A DNA stretch of 64,000 bases from Anisus vortex (taxonomy: Eukaryota > Mollusca > Gastropoda > Planorbidae): contig OX421507.1 of the NCBI GenBank assembly GCA_949126835.1, positions 8,026,121 through 8,090,120 on the forward strand. The letters are read 5' to 3'. The position numbers and the translations under genes were made by a program. The notes beneath the pieces are model-generated. The model ran no database searches, was not told where the DNA came from, and was given only the letters and a program-made list of their open reading frames with translations. Positions 56,465-64,000 of the stretch are shown here, piece after piece (positions within the stretch are counted from its first letter, which is position 1; each line of letters opens with the position of its first letter).

Positions 56465-56600
56465 TTTAGTAATTACAGACGCTCCGTCTATAGAGAAGAT
56501 TATTGGGTCTTACGCTCATCCGCGGTTTAAGTCTAGTCCTGGGTTTCTATTAGTGTTTTAAATTATGGTTAAGTTACTGGTTACGCAAATGGTTGTTAAA
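56465..56600 (-). mobile_element. LINE 3' tail fragment
   Basis: ATTACAGACGCTCCGTCTAT, GAAGATTATTGGGTC and TTAAGTTACTGG match the family 3' end. 5' truncated. Confidence 0.7.
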
Positions 56601-56734
56601 CTTATTGATCGTGAATATTAACATGTAATGAACGTTGTGGCTCTTTCATGGGTTCATTCAAGTTTTTTTTTAAAAGTCGTTTTCTTTTGTGGATGGATCC
56701 CATACAGAGGATTCAAAATTCTAGTAAATTCTAA

Positions 56735-56782
56735 CTAATGTGGGATATCATTTTAGCTTTTATGACCTTGTTAGGCCTATTG

Positions 56783-56818
<36 letters not shown>

Positions 56819-56945
56819 CAATCATGAACACAGACGCAATCACGGACAAAGAACACAACGGTGACATAGATTTAAGCAAAGACTTCAACATAAATATAAA
56901 CATAGATACACACACAGACACATACACGGACACACACAGCTTTTG
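56735..56945 (+). repeat. Dispersed repeat, second copy at 62540-62940
   Basis: GTGGGATATCATTTTAGCTT, CCTTGTTAG, TGAACACAGAC, GATTTAAGCA and ACATAGATACA are shared in order. This copy has an (A)35 run at 56783-56817 and lacks the MITE present in the other copy. Confidence 0.75.
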
Positions 56946-57179
56946 CACTTAACAATTCTTTTCTATGTGCTCTTATATCCGTTAACAGAGCCCTCTCCCC
57001 CAATTACTCCCCCCCCCCCCCCCACAGTACCTATAACCCACTTGCCATCCCACTGTTGTGTTGACTGTATTTTTACGCTTGATTTCAGACGAAAAATGTT
57101 CAGTCACTGGTAAAAGTCTTGGTGGCTTTGAATTAACTTTTGTTGAGAAGTTTTTAGTTTACTTGTGAATAAAGAAGCA
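56946..57179. other. No gene recognised
   Basis: (C)14 run at 57010. Nothing else supported. Confidence 0.5.
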
Positions 57180-57655
57180 TACATCTATATATATATATAT
57201 ATAAAGATCGTGTTTGTGTCCCCACGGATCCCCATTGGTCAATTTGAAAACACGTGTGTCACTGACCTATTTAGGCCTAGGCCTATATACTGTCTAATAA
57301 TTTTTCACATTGATCATGTGTCTTCGCTAGCTCAGTGGTTAACGTAGCGGATTGATATGCGGGCTACCCTCCAGATAGGCTATACCTTCTTTGTCTACCT
57401 TTTTGTTTTCATACATTTAGAAACAAAATGAATTATAAATCTACGGCAATTTAGATTTTTCTTTTATAAAAATACTTTTTACCCGATTACAATATTTATT
57501 TTAAATTACTTTCCTAAAAGTCTTCAGTAAAATAAAATATAATAATTTAAATATTAGATTTCTTTTAATTGTAGTTTATAAAAAAAAATTCTGCACCTCA
57601 TACAGTCCTTTTTTTTTCACCCGGGCAACACCGGGCAATGTAGCTTGTATATATA
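57180..57655 (+). mobile_element. Possible Helitron-like non-autonomous element
   Basis: Begins ATCTATATATATATATATAA, followed by GATCGTGTTTGTGTCC, and ends CCCGGGCAACACCGGGCAAT near GTAGCTTGT. This resembles the termini of animal Helitron-type elements (TC...CTAGT with a GC-rich 3' hairpin). A tRNA-like stretch GCTAGCTCAGTGGTTAACG at 57328 may be a nested SINE piece. No Rep/helicase frame. The class is uncertain. Confidence 0.4.
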
Positions 57656-59486
57656 TAAATATATAAATATATATATATACATTTTGAAGTTCTTGTATAT
57701 ATATACACATTTTGAAGTTCGAGTTCTGTCATCAGCAGAGTTCGGGTTTGACTCTGTTCTGCTGCCAGCACTGTTTGAGTTCTGTGTTCGGGTTCGGTTC
57801 GGTTCCCATATCTAGTGTCAAACTTAACTACACATTGGTAACGCTCAAATAACACGTAAAGTTACAGGACGAACTGGATAAACATTACCTGACCAGTGGG
57901 TGGAGAATAAACTTAAATAAAAACAACAATAATATGAATCCTCTCGCGGGCCGGGCATAATTGTACGCCCGGCCGGATGTTGCCCGCGGGCCTTGAATTT
58001 GACACCCATGCTCTACAATGTTATAAAAATTAATAAATTCAATAACATTTGCTTTCGTTTTCAATTAACTTCATTAGTTCTGGAAACGATTGAAAGGGGG
58101 AATATGTAAAATACTTTTCTCGGGATGTAGTATTTCCATGTGTTTTTGATTCATTGTAAGATACAAATGTTTGTAAAAGGGGGAAGGTTAGGGTACATGC
58201 TTACCAGGGCGTGTTTGTATTTTTTACATAATAACAAACACCACACACACAGCTACAAACACATACATGTACCTGGCAAGTTCTATATAGGTCAATCTTA
58301 TGGAAAACGCTCTCCTCACACACACGCACACACACACGCACACTGAGTGAAAAAAAAAGTGACCCTAAATTTTAACGGATCGCGGCATGCTTACTTTTTG
58401 ATGGAGTGTTTTGTGGCCTAGAAAAGGTGGCGGAGGAATTGGGGGGAGGGAGAGGGTGCTAAAGACTGAATACCATTGATTGATAAGACATGTCGTTTTA
58501 TTGTTTTGAAAAGCTCACCTATGTCATATAAATCATTCAGAATTGATGGACCTTGTTTTCGGTTTGTTTTTGTAAATACCCCTAGGCCTACATTTTCTTT
58601 TGCTTATTCGTAGTCAGTATTGGCCAACAGAAGACAATAAGACCTATGATGAATAGCACGGTGAACCCATTCCATGTCTGGCTGCCATTCGGGTAAAAAG
58701 ATTACTTACAATATGCAAAACGCTGTGATTTCCATTTAGAATAGATTTTAATCAATGACTTGCATATTTATCAACTATAGATGACATTTAAAAAAAAATC
58801 TGGACTTCTGGATAAGCTTTCTGTATTTTATCTATTCAATGGTTTTATTTCCACGAAGTTATAAAGGCCCTATTGATAAATTATTGCATGATGCAATATA
58901 TTGCACGTATGTTGTTTTTAATAATACAAATTATTGGATCTTGGTCAAATACCTCCCCCCCTCCCCCCCCCGCCTTTAGGGTTACTTAAGGTGTTCGTTT
59001 TGGGCCCTCATTGTGATGTTTGTTTTTGACCCTCGTTGACGGCCTCAGTTTAAGAAAGCTCTATCAAGCCGGAAACAAATTTAAAACAAGGCTGTACTTT
59101 TTGTATAATCCTTTTTTTTTGTTTGTTGGGTCAACAAAGTTTACTCGACGACTGAGAAAGGAGATTAGGATCCTCCCTGGCAATACAATCCTTATAGCCG
59201 CTTGCGATATCTTATACACTCTTATATAAAGTTCTCTTACCGAATGAGTAAACTCACCTGTAAGCCCCTCACCCCACCCTCTCTTCGCACCCTTTCCTCA
59301 CAACCTTTAGTTTACCCAGCCCCCTCCCCCCCTCCCCCAGGCATCTCCTAGCAAAGCAAATTTAAAATGTAACACATCTTGCCAGAAAAGCAGATTTCTT
59401 TCTATATGTGTTATTGCTAGTGTGTTTGTGTGTGTTCAACACACGTTGATAAATTACATTCCATCCTCGCTCAAAGACAACGTTTT

Positions 59487-59518
<32 letters not shown>

Positions 59519-60059
59519 AACCATGCCTTAAAGGAAACAAAACATTTGCTTTTTAATCAAAAACTTCCAGCAGGGAAGGAGAGGTAAAAAAAAAGGTTAA
59601 AAAAAAAAAGAATGGCGCGGCATAACAAGGGTAGATAACCAGTGGCGATTAAATTTCCTCCATTTGTTGTCGTCCTTGGTGTCAGATTTCTACACCTAGT
59701 GGAACCCCCCCCCCCCCCTCTCTTATGCTTTTTTTTCACCTTCACCTCGCCCAGGTTTGTAATGCGCCCCCCCCTCCCGTCCCACAAAACACTATAGTAT
59801 AGTCAACGTTGATGGTTTGAATTAGCATCACTCCCCTTGCGCCCCTACCTCATTGCTTCCCTTGCCTTCACAATGCCTCTCAATCCCTTTCATTTCAAAA
59901 GCGGTCTTTGTCTATAGCAACCGTTTCCTTTGGGGGTCGAACGACCATTTCAGGGGGGTCGCCAAGGACCATCGGAAAACACTTATTTTTGATGGTCTTA
60001 TTGAGGTCTTTCCACTACAACATGTACAGTACTCATCGATGGCGCCACCTTGGAACCCT
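57656..60059. other. No gene; isolated hAT ends and simple sequence
   Basis: 57935-58008 (GGCCGGATGTTGCCCGCGGG, TTTGACACCCATG) and 59930-59990 (GGGGGTCGAACGACCATTTC, GACCATCGGAAAACA) look like hAT end fragments. (CTT)n occupies 59490-59518 and a (C)14 run is at 59706. 58660-58700 has a LINE 3' scrap. Confidence 0.5.
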
Positions 60060-60114
60060 CCCCCAGTGTGTAGCGGGGTCAAACAGGGATGTGTCCTGGC
60101 ACCAACACGCTTTA
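60060..60114 (+). pseudogene. Reverse transcriptase core scrap
   Basis: Reads SGVKQGCVLAPT, the GVxQGxxLxPxLF motif of non-LTR reverse transcriptases. It is cut off by the MITE at 60123. Confidence 0.75.
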
Positions 60115-60122
60115 GTCTAGAC

Positions 60123-60350
60123 CAGGGAATGGCAACCTTTTGGTAATGGTGTGTTAAAGTGGGATTTCTAATTCATTCAGCGTGCCAACATCCTAAAAGT
60201 CACCCTGCTTTAGATCTTATAGAACTATTTCTAATAGAAAATGCTTGAATAGTTTTTTAAATACTTTTTTAAATTGATTTTTTGGTCTTCTGTGTGATTA
60301 TCTTATTGTGTAAAAAGTCTGGCACGCTTACTGTAGTTTGCCGATCCCTG
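60123..60350. mobile_element. hAT-type MITE, 228 bp
   Basis: Ends CAGGGAATGGCAACCT and, inverted, CAGGGATCGGCAAACT. Flanks GTCTAGAC and GTCTAGAG (7 of 8). Confidence 0.88.
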
Positions 60351-60742
60351 GTCTAGAGTCTCTAGACTATTCCTCTTTTCTGTAGTCTTCAAGCCTTAAA
60401 AATAAGGCTTTTAAAAAAATATGTCTTTCAGATTATGTGTCACATTTACATACTATTTAAAGCAGGAAATCGGTACTAATGAAAACAATCTAGTAGCTAA
60501 AACGGTGTTTCAAAAATTACATTTATAATGTAAAAACATAAATTAATTGATTGTTCATTTTACGTATTTTTTTTTCAATTTGAGTACCGGTACTGGTATA
60601 CGCATATACAATTTTTTTTAAATGCAAATTTTATAGTAAAAAAAATGTTTACTAAAATCATTGCCCTAGAGACTTAAAATCAAGACTTTTATCTCCCTTG
60701 ATTAGATTTAGTAAGACTTTGGTTTTTCCCTTTCGTCTAGAC

Positions 60743-61057
60743 CGGGGGTCGGGAACCTTTTTACTGAGAGAGCCATGTACACCACATATTTTGAAAAGTA
60801 ATTCTGTGAGAACCATACATTATGTTTAAAACAAAAAATTCAAGTAAATATGTGCATTTTGTGTAATTTCAACACTAAAAGTACAATAATTATGTCACTG
60901 AATTCTTCTGATGCTGAGCTGCAGTAGACTTTAGTTCATTTGTAGAATGAAATATTGATATGCAATTAATATGTAGATGAAAAATTCTAAAAAAAACATT
61001 TTTTAAATAATCGAACATTTGTCTGCGAGCCAGGTGCAGCCATCAAAAGAGCCCATG
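60743..61057. mobile_element. hAT-type MITE, 315 bp, right end eroded
   Basis: Left CGGGGGTCGGGAACCTTTTT, then CTGAGAGAGCCATG. The right portion has CTGCGAGCCAGGTGCAGCC and AAAGAGCCCATG. Flanked by the exact 8-bp GTCTAGAC. The right inverted repeat has been shortened. Confidence 0.82.
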
Positions 61058-61157
61058 GTCTAGACTGTACCGTTGCAGGCCCAACCGGTCATATCAGGAC
61101 TTGGGTCAAGGTCTTTTAGGTACAGCCGCGAGGTTCTTCATGTATAGTGTCCTTCAG

Positions 61158-62125
61158 CAGGGGTCGGCAACCTACACACGCGTGCCAGACCCGAGTACCC
61201 GGCATGATGACATCAGCGCATCAACCCCATCACATACCTACTTTAAACAGTTGCAAAAACAGTCGGATGCGCCGAACTACTATTTAACACTGAAGTCAGA
61301 TGGTTGTCAAGAGGAACAATTTAAAAACGTGTTTTTAGCTTCGTGATAAACTCAGAACTCTTTTACTTTAAAATCAGAAATCAAGACCGCAGTTCAAAGT
61401 TCAAAGCACTTTATGGCGATAAAAGTGAACTGCAGAAAATAACTTACTTTGTTGACATTTTTGAAATCTTGAATGAGTAAAATGTATCACTGCAAGGACC
61501 AGTTAATTTTTGTAACAAACCTTAATTTGTCGGAAAAGATCGGATCATTCCAAATAAAACTTTAGCTTTGTCATAAAAAATTTGATGTAAATCAAACGTA
61601 CATGTTGCTTAACTTATCTGCTTTCTTTGAGGAACATGACGTTAAACCAGATAAAAGGATTACGATAATGATTTTTGTGAAAGAACACTTGCACATGCTT
61701 GCAGACGAAAATTTCATCGTACTTTTCAAATTTATCTGACACTTCATTTGCACTTGAAAGACGGTCATGCGCAGTCAAATTTGAAGATGTTCCTGGGACA
61801 ACACAAGAGAATTTCATTTAATGTATTAGCAACTAATTTCTCTTCAATGCCAATTACAAAATTCAGGATCAAGTGTTTGCAGTCATATACTATTCTGTCT
61901 GAGACTGTTTTGCGCCTTCTTCTTCCATCTCAAACAACATAATAATATCTTTGTGAAAGGGCTTTCCAGAAGTAGACTTGTGAAAGATGATCTTCTTTGT
62001 GTAAGCCGATGAGAAAGACGCAATCTCAATCTTAGCACTGACGTTGTGTTGTAATTAGAAATAAATATTTCACAAAATATAATTTCAAATGGATTTTTGT
62101 GTTTAATCACTGTGCTTTAATTAGG
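61158..62125 (+). pseudogene. Degenerate hAT element with transposase remnants
   Basis: The left end CAGGGGTCGGCAACCT is followed by CACGCGTGCCAG. A short frame 61240-61346 (KQLQKQSDAPNYYLTLKSDG) and a later TYLCExxF-like remnant (TGTGAAAGGGCTTTCCAG at 61950) resemble the N-terminal and C-terminal parts of an hAT transposase. Many stops. No matching right end. Confidence 0.5.
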
Positions 62126-62166
62126 TTCAATTTGTAACACTGAAAATACATCCTGCATATGCAATA

Positions 62167-62346
62167 TTTAGATTACATTTTATAACAGTAGCACATTACA
62201 GTTATATGAGATATATACATTACATTTTATAACAGTAGCACATTACAGTTATATGAGATATTTACATAACATTTTATAACAGTAGCACATTACAGTTACA
62301 TGAGATATTTACATTACATTTTATAACAGTAGCACATTACAGTTAT
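62167..62346. repeat. 47-bp tandem repeat, about 4 copies
   Basis: Unit ACATTTTATAACAGTAGCAC plus ATTACAGTTATATGAGATAT and TTACATT. The copies differ by one to three bases. Confidence 0.93.
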
Positions 62347-62349
62347 AAG

Positions 62350-62432
62350 GTAGTGACGAACAAAAGTTTCTGGTTGGGGTTCTCCATAACGTTAAAAGCT
62401 GTATAAAAGGGTCGCGGCATTAAAAAGGTTGG
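62350..62432. mobile_element. hAT right-end fragment
   Basis: GGGTCGCGGCATTAAAAAGG and GTTGGGAACCATTG are a typical right terminus. The next 8 bp, GTCTATAG, would be the target site. The left half is absent. Confidence 0.6.
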
Positions 62433-62539
62433 GAACCATTGGTCTATAGTATCTAATAAGTATCTATACTAGTGTAGGCTATCTAGTCTGTTCAATGTGT
62501 TGATCCATTTTTGTACATTATGATTTTGTAATTAACCCT

Positions 62540-62940
62540 TGTGGGATAGAATTTTAGCTTCTACGTCCTTGTTAGTTAATATTGTTTTTTTTTTAATTAT
62601 TATTTTTTTAAAGAAACAGTCGTGAACACAGACACACTCATAGACATAGACACACAACGTTGACGTGGATTTAAGCATAGACAGCCCCATGAATATGCAT
62701 ATAGATACAGGGCCGTATTTAGGATTGTAAAAGCCCTGTTCCCAATGGCAGAATTTATGTGGGGGCCCCTCGTGGCCTCGCCCCTGCCTTCCGACATTGC
62801 GGTGTTAGCATGTGTTTTGGGGTGTGTGGGGTCCCCTTTTGTGTGGGGGCCCCGGTTCCATGGACCATGCCTAAATACGCCTCTGCATAGATACATAAAC
62901 AAACACATACTCAGATTTAAACACAAACACGCACACAGGC
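62540..62940 (+). repeat. Dispersed repeat (copy of 56735-56945) with inserted MITE
   Basis: Same block order as 56735-56945, interrupted at ACATAGATAC by the MITE at 62708-62885. Confidence 0.72.
62708..62885. mobile_element. hAT-type MITE, 178 bp
   Basis: Ends CAGGGCCGTATTTAGG and, inverted, CAGAGGCGTATTTAGG. Flanks TATAGATA and CATAGATA (7 of 8). The 56-kb paralogue shows the empty site. Confidence 0.85.
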
Positions 62941-62979
62941 TTAGGTTCCCCCTAGTTCAAATCCTGATCATAAAACCCG

Positions 62980-63232
62980 GGGTGTCGTTAAACCTGCTGT
63001 GTCGTTAAACCTGCGGTGTCGTTAAAGCTGCTGTGTCGTTATACCTGCCTGTGTCGTTAAACCTGCCTGTGTCGTTAAACCTGCCTGTGTCGTTAAACCT
63101 GCATGTGTCGTTAAACCTGCCTGTGTCGTTAAACCTGCCTGTGTCGTTAAACCTGCCTGTGTCGTTATACCTGCCTGTGTAGTTAAACCTGCCTGTGTCG
63201 TTAAACTTGCTGTGTCGTTAAACCTGCCTGTG
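62980..63232. repeat. 18-bp tandem repeat, about 13 copies
   Basis: Unit CCTGCCTGTGTCGTTAAA, with the first units 17 bp (CTGCTGTGTCG). It is stop-free in one minus-strand frame (TTQAGL hexapeptide), with no sign of being a gene. Confidence 0.93.
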
Positions 63233-63284
63233 TCATTGAGTCTATTATCCAAGTCTCAAAATCGAATTATGAATTAGGGAAAGA

Positions 63285-63375
63285 TAACCGGACTCTACGA
63301 TAGCCACACAATCCCTGTGTATGCCTCGGCCAATGAAAACTATAAAAAATCGGCTTCACTGCAAACATAGTCAAT
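63285..63375 (+). mobile_element. SINE fragment
   Basis: TAGCCACACAATCCCTGTGT, GCCTCGGCCAATGAAAACT and CGGCTTCACTGC match the SINE 3' half. Confidence 0.65.
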
Positions 63376-64000
63376 AGGATTGCAACGGAAACATTATTAA
63401 CCACGGATGCTGTATTTCAACTTTCAATAAAAATGTGTACAAGTCCAAGAACATCGTTCCATCAAATTGGTGACGTTTAAAGTTCGGGAAGCCAGTCACG
63501 GAACGCACTTTTCATTGAACTCTTCGGGGTTTTAACCTTAAAGTACCCTTGAAAAAAAATAATTAATCGAAGTTTCCCGCGAGACGGTAGTTGTTTATAA
63601 CCTATCCGATACTCACTATTACCAAAAATACCACAAAGTCATCCCTAACCTATTTAAATTAACCGATACTAACTATTTATCACTAAGTCTATCGGGTCCT
63701 AATAGCCACTTCGATAAATTAAAGATCTGATGTAGTATGTTCGTGTGTGTACGCACAGTATTTAGCTGCTTGTGTTGAGTCTAGTCTGGTAATGATCAAT
63801 CTTTTTTTTTGTCTCGGAACCCACATTTCCATTGAACTCTACGGGGATTTAACCGCATTCCGCTAAACGTTAGAGAACACTTTTATGTACTAACTGAGCG
63901 AAATTTTTAGTTCGATTCTAGTAAAAGTCTAGCCAGTCAATGACTAAATCGTTTTTCGTGCTTTTCGCATAATGGTCACAACCCTTTTTTGGGGACAAAA
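63376..64000. other. No gene recognised
   Basis: A short near-repeat (GAACGCACTTTTCATTGAAC at 63500 and GGAACCCACATTTCCATTGA at 63817, each followed by a CGGGG-TTTAACC stretch) suggests an old duplication. Nothing else. Confidence 0.45.

Noticed and set aside
57325..57390. tRNA gene at GCTAGCTCAGTGGTTAACG
   Set aside because: A-box-like start only; no cloverleaf and no B box, probably SINE-derived.
62980..63232. Array of short repeats resembling a CRISPR or a repeat protein (TTQAGL)
   Set aside because: Contiguous 18-bp units with no spacers and no start or splice context.

Overview
This window reads as nuclear DNA of an animal, most probably a mollusc and perhaps a gastropod. The evidence is an AT-rich background, coding exons split by GT-AG introns, a TRIM-type RING gene, an importin-alpha family gene, Pol III tRNA genes, and very dense tRNA-derived SINEs, hAT transposons, MITEs, non-LTR retrotransposon 3' ends and minisatellites. 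The animal/intron part is read directly from the sequence. The mollusc assignment is an inference from the style of the repeats and could not be checked by a search. There are no operons, CRISPR arrays or rRNA genes.

Genes. (1) Minus strand, 597-4199: a RING-finger gene resembling TRIM proteins. Its RING exon is at 4054-4199, a long second exon is at 2566-3349 and a coiled-coil exon is at 597-692. It continues off the left edge. (2) Plus strand, 15318-20665: a strongly reduced, divergent importin-alpha (karyopherin-alpha) paralogue that lacks the importin-beta-binding domain and several central armadillo repeats. Exon 2 with its intron has been tandemly duplicated and the duplicate appears broken. 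A probable 5' untranslated exon lies at 14280-14614, and a second copy of this leader/promoter block lies at 40.4-45.5 kb with no coding exons seen behind it. (3) 52850-53154: a possible first exon with a signal-peptide-like segment. (4) Three intact proline tRNA genes (anticodons AGG, AGG, TGG) and one tRNA-Pro pseudogene.

Everything else is mostly mobile and satellite DNA. A tRNA-headed SINE family has about 15 copies. At least ten hAT-type elements can be delimited to the base by 8-bp target-site duplications, most of them with a central TA. Two of these carry recognisable dead transposases (ZMYM/DUF4371-like at 23133-24291; GTF2IRD2/ZBED5-like at 28021-29576). A palindromic-ended MITE is present three times, once interrupted by the 28021-29576 hAT. 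Several LINE 3' ends are present. Tandem arrays include (GATA)n, (AATAT)n, and units of 26, 33, 36, 38, 47 and 18 bp.

The most interesting signals are the duplicated exon in the importin-like gene, where introns are far better conserved than the exons between the two copies; the orphan copy of that gene's leader; the shared internal module in hAT elements with different ends; a 142-bp repeat cassette inserted in a SINE; and a strong genome-wide-looking excess of the palindrome TAGGCCTA. I found no evidence for a complete new multi-gene system.
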